DNA of 64,000 nt, from positions 1 to 64,000 of the forward strand of contig CAYROO010000003.1 in the NCBI GenBank assembly GCA_964425915.1, written 5' to 3'. The translations under genes and the position numbers were made by a program. A model generated the notes under the pieces. It ran no database searches. It had not been told where the DNA came from and saw nothing but the letters and a program-made list of their open reading frames with translations. Source of the stretch: Polycyclovorans sp964425915 (GTDB lineage: Bacteria > Pseudomonadota > Gammaproteobacteria > Nevskiales > Nevskiaceae). Positions 33,328-42,135 of this stretch are shown here, one piece after another. Numbering within the stretch: position 1 is the first letter of the stretch; the number at the start of each line of letters is the position of its first letter.

Positions 33328-36252
33328 TCATGCGCCACCGCCATCGCGGCGCAAGGACGCCATCAATTCAGCCGTGCTCAGCGTTGCCGCAGCGCGATCA
33401 GGCAACCCCGGGTCCAGCCAGACTGGCAGCGTCGACGGACGGGGCTGATCCGCGCCGGCCGCGTCGATCACCACGCCGCTCACCTGCAGGCCCTCGGGCG
33501 ACGCTGCTCCGTCTTGCCACAACACCAGCGGAAATCCGAGATCCCGCAGGCTCAGGGCGGCCGCCACCAGCGGTGCCACAGGTGCGGTAAAGCCGCGCGC
33601 CGACAACAGCAGCGCGGGTCGCGCGGCGCCCCCCGCCAGCGATGTCAGGGCCGACAACACGGCCGACTCGCGTAGCAACCAGGGGGACAGCGGCACCATC
33701 ACAGCCGTTTCCGGCGCTGCCGCGCGCAGCGCCGACAGGTCAGCGCAGGCCTGGGTCAGACACCACAGGTCGAGATCGCCGCTGCGTCCCAGGGTGCGTG
33801 CCAACCCCTGCAGCGCCCTGGGTCCCACCCAGCCGTGATCGGGATGTGGCCAAGCGGTACAGGCCCGCAAGGCAGCGGCCCGGTTGTCGTCACCCGGCAG
33901 CCAGGACCAACACAGCTGCAACTGCCCGGTCGATAAGGCGTTGGGCAGCGCCTGCTGACGCGCCAGCTGCGACTTGCGCTCGGTCGACAGCTGCGGCGGG
34001 TGCACCGCATAGCAACCGCGCCCCCGCTGCTTGGCGGCATACATGGCAGCGTCGGCGTGCTGCAGCAGCGACTCCGCGTTACCCTCATCCTGGGGATACA
34101 GCGCAATGCCGATGCTCGGCGCGAGCACCAGATCATGCCCCGACAAGGGCAAGCGTTCGGCAAAGGCGGCCAGAATCTTTTCGGCCAGCGCCGTCGCATG
34201 CTCCGGTGCCCGCAAGTGCGGCACGATCAGCACAAACTCGTCGCCGCCCAGGCGGGCCACGGTGTCAGTGCGGCGGACCAGTCCCAGCAGACGTTCGGCC
34301 ACTTGGACCAGCACCTGATCGCCCAGCGCATGTCCGAAACGATCATTGATCTGCTTGAAGTGGTCGAGGTCGAGAAACAGCACCGCCAGGCCATGGCCGG
34401 TGCGGGCCGCTGATGCCAGGGCTTGCTCCAAGCGATCCATCAGCAGGGCGCGGTTGGGCAGACCGGTGAGGGTGTCGTGACGGGCCTCGGCCTGCAGACG
34501 CGCTTCCACGGCCAGGCGCTCGCTGATGTTGGTGGCCAGCATCAGAAACACGGGCGGAGACTCGGCGCTGGAATAGTCCAGTCGGATTTCCACCGGATAC
34601 CCACTGCCATCGGCGCGCTGATGGACACAACGATAGGTCACGGTCTCCATCTGTCCGCCGCGCAGGGCATTGAGATGCGCCTGGAAGGTTTCCGGCAACA
34701 GGTCCGGCGCCAGCGCCAGCGGCGTCATTCGCGACAGCTGATCGTTGCTGTACCCGAGATTGCGTCGTGCCCCGCGGTTGACCGACTCGAACAGCAGGGT
34801 CTGGGCGTCAAAGACGTAAACCTCCTCCAGCGCGTGGTCCAGCAGACGTTCCAGGCGATGCGCAAGGTTATCGCGGCGCAGGCGGTCACTGATGTCGCGG
34901 ACACTGACCATGCGCAGGCGCTCGCCGTCGATCTCCAGCGGACGTACTCGCAGATCAACCGGGAACGTCGATGCATCACGCCGCCAACCCACGACACGCG
35001 GCAGGCTTGGGTTCGGGTTCGCGAAGTCATCGAGGCGAACACCGGGCGTATTGAGGAATGGGACCGGCATCAGCTTGGTCAGCGTGCCGCCCTCCATCTG
35101 CCCCTCGGGATAGCCAAACAGCGCGCGTGCACGTTGGTTGCTGCTACGGATGAGACCGTTACCGTCGGTGATCAGGACACCATCATCAAGCGCGTCGAGC
35201 ACTGCCTCGGCGCGTGCCTGGCGACGGGCCGCATCGCGCTCGCTGCGCGCCTGCGCGCTGCGATCATGGAACAACTGCACCGCACCCAACAGCTGGCCGT
35301 CGTCACTGTGGAGCGTGCTCGCCATCATCTGCACCGACAGCGCCGTACCCTGACGCGGCTTCAGGTAGCCGGCATGGGGGGCCAGATCCACGCCATCGCG
35401 CAGCACCACCTCGGCCGGCACCGGCGCTGGCCGGCCATCGGCATCGACCGCATGAAAAACGGTGTACACCGGACGCCCCACCACATCCTCCATGGACCAA
35501 CCGCAGAGCGTCTCGGCGGTGCGGTTCATCACCACCACGCGCCCTTCAGTGTCACTGTGAATCAGGGCCAGACCGAGACGGTCAAGCTGCGCCCCGTCCA
35601 GTAGCTCCGGCTCGTTACGCGGGCGCCCGGGGTGCAGCATATCCGCGCCCGAGCGCGCCATCAGACGCGCGCGCAAGGGATCCGGTCGCGGCGCCGGCGT
35701 CCGCCCACGTAGCTGTAACCAGAGTCCGATCAGCAGCGGCACACTGAGGGCGGCCCCGGTCGCACCCGCAAGCCGGAGGCGGTTGACCGCATCGGAGTCC
35801 ACGGCGTCGCGCAGGTCCCGCGAGACCGCGTAGTCGAGCGTGCCGAGCACCACGTCGCCGCGCAGGATGCGGTGCTGCCCACTGACGCTGGTCAACCGGT
35901 ACAACATGCCCCGCAGGCGTTGTCGTCGCGCGGGCGACATCCAAGGCAAGGGCAGGTTCTCGTAGCGGCCATAACTGGCGCCGAGATCGGTGCCCGCCCC
36001 GCGTACCGCGAGGTAGCGGAACCCCAGATCAGCGCGGTCGAACAGGCGACGGGTGACCTCTCGCAGCCGCGTCTCGTCTTGGGCGGTCAGCGCATCAGCC
36101 AGCGTGGTCTGCGCCACGCCCAGCGCATAGGCCCGGTCCAGCTCAGCCTGCAGCAGCTGTCCATAGCCCCAGGTCGAGACCCCCACCGCCAGCAATGCGG
36201 ACGCCGACAGCCATCCCAGCCACTGTCCGATCCGTTGCAGGCGTGCGCGCAT
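33328..36252 (-). CDS. Membrane PAS-GGDEF protein with degenerate EAL domain
   Basis: A 974-residue c-di-GMP-type signalling protein. Two membrane helices (about 12-30 and 163-181) flank a periplasmic region of about 130 residues. Three PAS domains follow, at about 220-335, 347-460 and 470-590. The GGDEF domain has an intact GGDEF at 669-673 and an I-site RRTD at 660-663. The last 200 residues keep the EAL skeleton (ALSTGQLQLCW, AWPHPDHGWVGPRALQGLARTLG, DLWCLTQACADLSALR, VPLSPWLLRES). The E-A-L motif is replaced by RACTAW and the later metal ligands are not visible. Prediction: an active, feedback-inhibited diguanylate cyclase with no phosphodiesterase activity. It begins 6 bp after tadG. Confidence 0.88.
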   Translation of the reverse strand: MRARLQRIGQWLGWLSASALLAVGVSTWGYGQLLQAELDRAYALGVAQTTLADALTAQDETRLREVTRRLFDRADLGFRYLAVRGAGTDLGASYGRYENLPLPWMSPARRQRLRGMLYRLTSVSGQHRILRGDVVLGTLDYAVSRDLRDAVDSDAVNRLRLAGATGAALSVPLLIGLWLQLRGRTPAPRPDPLRARLMARSGADMLHPGRPRNEPELLDGAQLDRLGLALIHSDTEGRVVVMNRTAETLCGWSMEDVVGRPVYTVFHAVDADGRPAPVPAEVVLRDGVDLAPHAGYLKPRQGTALSVQMMASTLHSDDGQLLGAVQLFHDRSAQARSERDAARRQARAEAVLDALDDGVLITDGNGLIRSSNQRARALFGYPEGQMEGGTLTKLMPVPFLNTPGVRLDDFANPNPSLPRVVGWRRDASTFPVDLRVRPLEIDGERLRMVSVRDISDRLRRDNLAHRLERLLDHALEEVYVFDAQTLLFESVNRGARRNLGYSNDQLSRMTPLALAPDLLPETFQAHLNALRGGQMETVTYRCVHQRADGSGYPVEIRLDYSSAESPPVFLMLATNISERLAVEARLQAEARHDTLTGLPNRALLMDRLEQALASAARTGHGLAVLFLDLDHFKQINDRFGHALGDQVLVQVAERLLGLVRRTDTVARLGGDEFVLIVPHLRAPEHATALAEKILAAFAERLPLSGHDLVLAPSIGIALYPQDEGNAESLLQHADAAMYAAKQRGRGCYAVHPPQLSTERKSQLARQQALPNALSTGQLQLCWSWLPGDDNRAAALRACTAWPHPDHGWVGPRALQGLARTLGRSGDLDLWCLTQACADLSALRAAAPETAVMVPLSPWLLRESAVLSALTSLAGGAARPALLLSARGFTAPVAPLVAAALSLRDLGFPLVLWQDGAASPEGLQVSGVVIDAAGADQPRPSTLPVWLDPGLPDRAAATLSTAELMASLRRDGGGA

Positions 36253-36258
36253 GATGGC

Positions 36259-38040
36259 TCAGCGCAGGAACAGCTCGGGCTCGGCGTTGGTGACCTCGTA
36301 GACCACCACATCGGCCCCGCCCAGACTGAGCCCCAGGGCCTGCACCGTCGGGCTCACCACGGCATCGACAGCGTCAATCAGCTGCGATTGCAGCACCGGT
36401 GCCAGCACTTGGCGGTAGGCCGCCTCGGTGGTCGCCAGCACCCCTGACACCAAGGGCGCGACCAGCGGCAGCGGCTCACCGAGAACGGTGACCTCGACAT
36501 CCAGGTCGAGATTGGCCGGAACCGCAGCCAACGAATCCGCAATCGCTGTCAGTGGCGGCGTCCCCAGTGCTTTCACCGTACCCTCGACCGGATCAAACGG
36601 GCCGTCGAATGCGAGAGTCTCGTTGGTGGCGCGACCGACGTCGACGAAAGCGGCAGCGCGCACCACGATGCGCACTGGCAACGGCAGTGACAACGGCCCT
36701 ACCCGCAGGGTCTCCTGAGTATCGAGAATCACCGCCGGTTGCGGCTGAGGATTGGGCAGGTTGATGTCATCGAAGCGGCCGATGCCCAGCCGCGCGATGC
36801 TCGACCGCGCCCCAAGAGTCACCCGGTCAAAGGCCTGACCCCGACGCGCGCAGGACACATCCTCGAGTTCGGCAGTGGCCTGCGCGCTCTGCACGTAGAG
36901 CGGCAGGTTCAGCTGCGGCAGGCCATCCACCGCAACCGGAAACTGGAACTGCAGCGCCGCCTGCGTCGCCCGTGCGAAGCTGTCTTCCCCAGCCGTGGTG
37001 GGGGTACCCGCCGGCACCGTAACGGGAAGACCGGCATCGATCAGATCCACGATCAGCTCGCCGTTGCCAAGCGGAAACGGCAGGTTGACCGTGATCGGCT
37101 CCAGCAGATCATCAGCCACCGTCAGCGCCACCGCACCCACCAGGTCACCGACATTGATGAGCAGATCGGCAGCAGGCTGTTCAAAACCGGGCGGCAAGCC
37201 CAGGGCATCGGCCGCAGCCAGGCCGAGTGTGCTGTCGGCGACATCCGCCAGGCGTTGGGCGGTGTCCGCCGCCGCCAGTTCACCCGCCGAGCCCAGGGCC
37301 ACCGCCAAGGCACGGAACAGGCCGTCGAGCGGCAACACTTCCTGCAGTACCTCATCCACCGGATCGGGGCTGATGGACACTGCCAGCTCCCCCACCGTGA
37401 TGGTGGCGTCGAGCAACGATTGGTAGTCCAGTAAGCTCAACCCAAGGGGCACCTCGCTGTTGAGCAGCGCGCCCAACAGCGCATTGAGGATGGACGGATC
37501 CTGCAGGGTGAGCAGTCCGCTACCGACCCGGAAGCGCACCAGCGGCCGGCTGCGCGCGGCCGCCACCGCGGTCAATTCGCCACGCGAATCTTCTGCCCCA
37601 AAAAGACCCGGAATCAGCCGCCGCGGCGATGGTGCGAACAGGCGCACCTGTACCGCGTTGAAGCGGCTCGCATCGGTGAGCACGAAGCGACGAAGCTGGG
37701 CCTCATCACGCTGCTCACGGCCAATCTGCACGGCATTGCCACGCAGCCATTCCCGCTGTCCGCCATTGCGCAGCAAGGACGCCACGGCCTCGGCCTCGGC
37801 CGCTGCTCTCGGGTCCTCCTGTAGGCCGCGACAACCGCCTGCAAGCCGTGCCGCATCGAGCGCGGCCAGATTGGCCACGCGTTGCAGTGACCGCTGGGCA
37901 GCATAGAGCCTCGCCAGGTCAACCGAAAGGCCCACGGCCGACAACCCGAGCACCACGGTGATGGCACCAAAGATCGCCGCGACGCCGCGCTGACGGCTGC
38001 GGCGGGAACGTGATGGCGTACTAGCGGCTGGAACTGCCAC
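36259..38040 (-). CDS. tadG: TadG-like protein of the Tad pilus system
   Basis: A 593-residue protein from GTG 38040. The basic N-terminus leads into one membrane helix with the TadG/TadE-type pattern (RQRGVAAIFGAITVVLGLS, then SVDLARLYAAQRSLQRVANLAALDAA, Pfam TadG-like N-terminal). The large remainder, about 500 residues, is predicted extracytoplasmic, rich in hydrophobic short repeats, and without the von Willebrand A domain of many TadG proteins. It overlaps the DUF3613 gene by 20 bp. An ATG at 38163 in the same frame is rejected because it would overlap most of that gene. Confidence 0.78.
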   Translation of the reverse strand: MAVPAASTPSRSRRSRQRGVAAIFGAITVVLGLSAVGLSVDLARLYAAQRSLQRVANLAALDAARLAGGCRGLQEDPRAAAEAEAVASLLRNGGQREWLRGNAVQIGREQRDEAQLRRFVLTDASRFNAVQVRLFAPSPRRLIPGLFGAEDSRGELTAVAAARSRPLVRFRVGSGLLTLQDPSILNALLGALLNSEVPLGLSLLDYQSLLDATITVGELAVSISPDPVDEVLQEVLPLDGLFRALAVALGSAGELAAADTAQRLADVADSTLGLAAADALGLPPGFEQPAADLLINVGDLVGAVALTVADDLLEPITVNLPFPLGNGELIVDLIDAGLPVTVPAGTPTTAGEDSFARATQAALQFQFPVAVDGLPQLNLPLYVQSAQATAELEDVSCARRGQAFDRVTLGARSSIARLGIGRFDDINLPNPQPQPAVILDTQETLRVGPLSLPLPVRIVVRAAAFVDVGRATNETLAFDGPFDPVEGTVKALGTPPLTAIADSLAAVPANLDLDVEVTVLGEPLPLVAPLVSGVLATTEAAYRQVLAPVLQSQLIDAVDAVVSPTVQALGLSLGGADVVVYEVTNAEPELFLR

Positions 38041-38287
38041 TGGTGAACTGCTCGCGTTCGAACGTTTCCGGAATCGGGTGCTCGAAACTCTCCAGATACC
38101 GCTGGTAGACCCGCTCTCCGACTTCACCCGACTGAGGCCGCGCGGCGGGTACGGTGGCGGCATCGCCTTTCTGCAGGGACATCCACTGCCGCGTACTGCT
38201 GCCGTCAGCGGTGGCCTCGGCTGGCGTCTCGGCCCAGGCCGGCAACGTCATCATCATCAGGATGGGAAGGATGGCAGTCGGTTTCAT
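38021..38287 (-). CDS. DUF3613 protein of the Tad locus
   Basis: An 88-residue exported protein with signal peptide MKPTAILPILMMMTLPAWA. The C-terminal pattern (SGEVGERVYQRYLESFEHPIPETFERE) matches DUF3613, a family usually found inside Tad/Flp operons. The function is unknown. It lies between tadD and tadG, and its 3' end overlaps the tadG start. Confidence 0.78.
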   Translation of the reverse strand: MKPTAILPILMMMTLPAWAETPAEATADGSSTRQWMSLQKGDAATVPAARPQSGEVGERVYQRYLESFEHPIPETFEREQFTSGSSSR

Positions 38288-38299
38288 CGCAGACTCCGG

Positions 38300-39046
38300 T
38301 CAGCGCGCCGCCAATTGGCGGCGCAGGGTATCGGCCTGCTGGCGCAGGCGGTCGAACGTGGCATCGGGCATGGCCATGTCGCGGGCCATGTCGCGCGCGC
38401 GGTTGAGGTCACCGCTGGTCAACAACAGCAGCACCAGATTGCTGCGGATCCGGGTGTCGCCCGGCGACAGCTCGGCGCCCGTGGCAAAGGCCGTGAGTGC
38501 CGCGTCGAACCGCCCCAGCTGCAGCTCGGCGAACCCCAGGTCATTACGGAACTCCGCCACTGTAGGGGCACGCCGCACGGCCTCGGCGAGGTGGTCGCGT
38601 GCATCGCGTTGGCGGTTCTCAGCCGCGGCAATCAGCCCGAGCCCGTGCTCGGCACGTGCGCCATAGGCGGTTCTGAGCAAGCTGCGAAAGCCGGCCTGCG
38701 CCTCGGCATACTGGCCCAGGCGACGACGTGCCTCCGCCTCCAGCCAGCGCAATTCGGCCGAATCGCCGCCCTGCAACCGCTGCGCTTCGACATGCGCGAC
38801 GGCCGCGTAGTACTGGCGCCGTTCCAACATTCCGTGGATCAGCTCCGAATGCAGCGCCTGGTCCTGCTGGCGAAGCGCGTCCTGCTCGGAACCGCCGAGA
38901 CGGACGGGGCCGGCACGGGCACCGCTGGGCGCTGCCGTTTCAGCACTGGCCTGGACCGGCGGCCCCAGGCGCTGCGGCAGCGCGCAGGCCCCCAGCAGCA
39001 CGGTCAGCGCCAGGGCCCCCCAGAGTCGGTCAGCCGGCGACATCAT
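38300..39046 (-). CDS. tadD: TadD, TPR lipoprotein of the Tad secretion system
   Basis: A 248-residue lipoprotein with lipobox LGAC (C21) and TPR repeats across residues about 75-240 (AEHGLGLIAAAENRQRDARDHLAEAV, then FRNDLGFAELQLGRFDAALTAF). TadD is a pilotin-like outer-membrane lipoprotein needed for Flp pilus assembly. The ATG overlaps the tadC 3' end by 17 bp. Confidence 0.85.
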   Translation of the reverse strand: MMSPADRLWGALALTVLLGACALPQRLGPPVQASAETAAPSGARAGPVRLGGSEQDALRQQDQALHSELIHGMLERRQYYAAVAHVEAQRLQGGDSAELRWLEAEARRRLGQYAEAQAGFRSLLRTAYGARAEHGLGLIAAAENRQRDARDHLAEAVRRAPTVAEFRNDLGFAELQLGRFDAALTAFATGAELSPGDTRIRSNLVLLLLTSGDLNRARDMARDMAMPDATFDRLRQQADTLRRQLAAR

Positions 39047-39965
39047 TGAGGGCTTTGATGATTGAGAGGAACGCCGGGCCTGCCACGAAAATCAGCAGTG
39101 CCGGGAAGAAGAAGAGCACCATTACCACGGTCATGCGCCCAGACATGAGGTTGACCTCCTCACGCATGCTGAGACTGCGGTTGGCCTCCATCACCGCCAG
39201 GGCTTCCAGCAAGGGCTCGCGGATTTCGCCGCCATACCGGTCCACCTGCCGCAACACGGCGAGGATACGGCTGAGGTCCTCGACCTCCAGCAGGTCGCCG
39301 ATGTTCTTCAACACCTCGCTGGTGTCGGCACCGGCATCGATACTGCGCAATGCATTGGCAAACTCGGTCCCCAGATGTGGCAGCACCCCGCCGCCTTCCC
39401 GCACCAGGCTCATCAGGGCCTGACGCGTCGACAGACCGGCGTCGAACAGCAGCACCAGCAGGTGCACGAACAAGGGCACCTCCGCCTTGACGCGATCGCG
39501 GCGCGCGCCAGCGGCGCGGCGCAGTACCCAGCGCGGAATCAACACCGAAAATGCGAAGACAACAAAAGCCAGCAGCGGCAGGTGCACCATCTTGCGCGGG
39601 TCCACAGCGAACCAGCCGTAGCCGCCCACGACAATGATCCCGATCAGCGGAATCAGCCCCTGAAACGCGTACCAGGCGGCGCGCGCCTCGGTGCTGCGCC
39701 AGCCGGCCTGACTCATCAGCCGCGCGCTCTCGTTCTCGGGGTCGACCCAGCCCTCGATGGCGCGTCCACCACGGGCCATGCGCTCCAGCAACCGACCCTG
39801 CTCAGTGCTTTCCGCCTCACCCGCGTCGGCCAGTGTCGGCGTCACACGCTCAACCAGTCGCTCGCGCTGCCGGGCATCGCGAAGCAGGCGCGAGAACAGC
39901 CACAGCGCCGCCGCCGCGAGCAGCAATGCGAGACTGGCAAAAGCACCGAGCAGCAGCGGACTCAT
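39030..39965 (-). CDS. tadC: TadC, inner-membrane platform protein
   Basis: A 311-residue type II secretion F-domain protein that forms the assembly platform with TadB. N-terminal helix (LLLGAFASLALLLAAAALWLFSRLL), two middle helices near 95-140, the T2SSF helical domain near 150-270 (LFDAGLSTRQALMSLVREGG) and a C-terminal helix (VVMVLFFFPALLIFVAGPAFL). The start overlaps the tadB stop by 4 bp. Confidence 0.9.
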   Translation of the reverse strand: MSPLLLGAFASLALLLAAAALWLFSRLLRDARQRERLVERVTPTLADAGEAESTEQGRLLERMARGGRAIEGWVDPENESARLMSQAGWRSTEARAAWYAFQGLIPLIGIIVVGGYGWFAVDPRKMVHLPLLAFVVFAFSVLIPRWVLRRAAGARRDRVKAEVPLFVHLLVLLFDAGLSTRQALMSLVREGGGVLPHLGTEFANALRSIDAGADTSEVLKNIGDLLEVEDLSRILAVLRQVDRYGGEIREPLLEALAVMEANRSLSMREEVNLMSGRMTVVMVLFFFPALLIFVAGPAFLSIIKALNDVAG

Positions 39966-40897
39966 GGCGCCTCCGTGGAACGCATCATGCGCACCAGCAC
40001 AACGATGCCGGTTAACTGCATGAACAAGGAGCCGAGCAACAAGGCCCGTCCGCCGGCGTCCTGCAGGATATCGCCGTAGTACTGCGGGTTCTGCAAATAA
40101 ACGTAGAGTGAAATGCCAATCGGCAACAGCGACAGCACCACCGCCGAGAAGCGGGTCTCGGCCGTCAGGGCTCGCAACTCACGCGCCGCCACGTCACGGG
40201 CGCGTATGGCCTGTACCAGGCTACGCAGGATATTGCGCAGAGAGCCCCCGAACTTGCGGTTGATGGCGGCTGCCAGGGCCATCACCTTGACGTCATTCAA
40301 ATGGTGGATGTCGGCCGTTTCCATCAACACAGCGTCCACCGGCGCACCCAGCCGCACCTGGCGACCGACACTGAGCATCAGGGGACGCAAGGGCTCGGCA
40401 CTTTCGCGTGCAGCCACCGACAGCGATTCTTCAAGCGTATTGCCTGCCGACAGTACCCGGATGACCGCCTCAAGATAACCGGGCAGCTGCTCAAGAATCT
40501 GGGCGCGGCGGGTCGCCGCCTGTCGGGTGATCCAGGCCCAGGCGATCACCGCAATAAACCCGGCCAGTGCCAGACCGGCGAGCCAGCCAAACAACAGCAG
40601 CAGCAGCGGCAGTCCGATCAGCACCGCCGCCAGCAAAGCCCGCGTCACTGCCGCCGGGTCGGTTTCCCGGCCGGAGCGCCACAGCAAGGTACAGATCCAG
40701 CGCGTGAGCGGGTTGCGAATGGAATCTGCGCGAGGCCGAAAGCCGGTGACCAAGGCAGCGGTTTCCTCACCACCGAGTGCCCGCAGGCGCAGCTGCAGCG
40801 CCCCCTGTCGCTCCTGCGCCGATGCCCGCAGGTAGAGCACACCGGCGACGCCAGCCAGTACCAGGGTCAGGAGCAACGCGGCGCCGTAAAGGCTCAT
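39962..40897 (-). CDS. tadB: TadB, inner-membrane platform protein
   Basis: A 311-residue T2SSF-domain protein, partner of TadC. It has an N-terminal helix, a hydrophobic hairpin at about 90-125, the F-domain (LPGYLEAVIRVLSAGNTLEESLSVAARES near 145), the basic segment VQAIRARDVAARELRALTAE, and C-terminal helices (VVLSLLPIGISLYVYLQNPQ and the last 25 residues). Its ATG overlaps the tadA stop by 4 bp. Confidence 0.9.
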   Translation of the reverse strand: MSLYGAALLLTLVLAGVAGVLYLRASAQERQGALQLRLRALGGEETAALVTGFRPRADSIRNPLTRWICTLLWRSGRETDPAAVTRALLAAVLIGLPLLLLLFGWLAGLALAGFIAVIAWAWITRQAATRRAQILEQLPGYLEAVIRVLSAGNTLEESLSVAARESAEPLRPLMLSVGRQVRLGAPVDAVLMETADIHHLNDVKVMALAAAINRKFGGSLRNILRSLVQAIRARDVAARELRALTAETRFSAVVLSLLPIGISLYVYLQNPQYYGDILQDAGGRALLLGSLFMQLTGIVVLVRMMRSTEAP

Positions 40898-42135
40898 CGC
40901 TCGCCCCCGCCTGCGGCGCGCAGATCCTGATGCCGGGCCTGGGCCAGGTCGTAGCGGAACACCGTACGCAAGACCAGCCCGCTGGCGTCGTCCCCCAGCA
41001 CTTCGGAGATCGACAATACCCGCCGCTCGCCGCCGGGCAGGCGCGAGACGTGCACCAGCAACTGCAGCGCGCTGCTGACCTGGCCGCGCAAGGTCGACTC
41101 GCTGCCGGTGTAGCCGGCAAACCCCGCCAACAACTCCAGCCGGTGCAGGGCATCATCCGTGCCATTGGCATGCAAGGTGGTCATCGAACCATCGTGACCG
41201 GTATTCATCGCCTGCAGCATGTCCAGCACTTCGTCGCCGCGGACCTCGCCAACGATGATCCGGTCCGGACGCATACGCAGGGCATTGCGCACCAGATCGC
41301 GCGCGGTGACTGCGCGCTCACCCTCAAGGTTGGGCGGGCGCGTTTCCAGCCGCACCACATGCCCGTGATGGAGCCGAAGCTCGGCGGCGTCCTCGACGGT
41401 AATGATGCGCTCGGTCTGGGGAATCCATTGCGACAGCAGGTTGAGGAAGGTGGTCTTGCCCGAGCCGGTACCGCCCAGCACCATCAGGTTGGTGCGCTGC
41501 TCCACCTTCTCGCGCAGGTAGGTGAGCATGGCCTGCGTACAGCTGCCGTGGCGCAGAAGATCCTCGCCGGTCAAAGCCTGCTTACGAAACTTTCGGATCG
41601 ACAGACAGGGCCCGTCGAGCGCAATCGGAGGGATGATCGCGTTGACCCGCGAGCCGTCTGGGAGGCGGGCATCGACCATCGGTGTGGATTCGTCGACACG
41701 GCGCCCCAACGGGGCGAGGATACGCTGGATCACCCGAATCACATGCGCGTCGTCGGCGAAACGCACCGCCGCCGTTGACAGCCGCCCATCGCGCTCAATG
41801 AACACCGTTGCCGGTCCGTTGACAACGATGTCGTTGATGCTGTCGTCCTCCACCAGAGCCTGGATCGGCCCGAATCCGACCAGCTCGTCGCGCGCGTCAC
41901 GGGCCAGTGCCTCGGACTCGCGCTGGTTGACCGGCAATCGCTGATCCACCACGTAGCGACGGATCTGCTCGTTGACGAAGCGGTCGATCTTGCTGCTTTC
42001 CCAGCGGTCGAGATCGAGGTTGCGCTCTTCCACCTGCTGGATCAGGTGGCGATGAAAACTGGTCTTCAGCTGCTGATACTGATCGGTCAGCCGGAAGCGC
42101 TGGGTCTGGAGGTCCTGACCCTGCATCTCAGCCAC
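40894..42135 (-). CDS. tadA: TadA/CpaF secretion ATPase
   Basis: A 413-residue hexameric ATPase that powers Flp pilus assembly. N-terminal helical domain (residues 1-90), then the motor domain with Walker A GGTGSGKTT (221-229), the acidic VEDAAELRL box near 246, and the RMRPDRIIVGEVRGDE Walker B/Asp-box region near 285, followed by the His box (GHDGSMTTLHAN). All nucleotide-binding motifs look intact. It overlaps tadZ by 8 bp. Confidence 0.95.
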   Translation of the reverse strand: MAEMQGQDLQTQRFRLTDQYQQLKTSFHRHLIQQVEERNLDLDRWESSKIDRFVNEQIRRYVVDQRLPVNQRESEALARDARDELVGFGPIQALVEDDSINDIVVNGPATVFIERDGRLSTAAVRFADDAHVIRVIQRILAPLGRRVDESTPMVDARLPDGSRVNAIIPPIALDGPCLSIRKFRKQALTGEDLLRHGSCTQAMLTYLREKVEQRTNLMVLGGTGSGKTTFLNLLSQWIPQTERIITVEDAAELRLHHGHVVRLETRPPNLEGERAVTARDLVRNALRMRPDRIIVGEVRGDEVLDMLQAMNTGHDGSMTTLHANGTDDALHRLELLAGFAGYTGSESTLRGQVSSALQLLVHVSRLPGGERRVLSISEVLGDDASGLVLRTVFRYDLAQARHQDLRAAGGGER

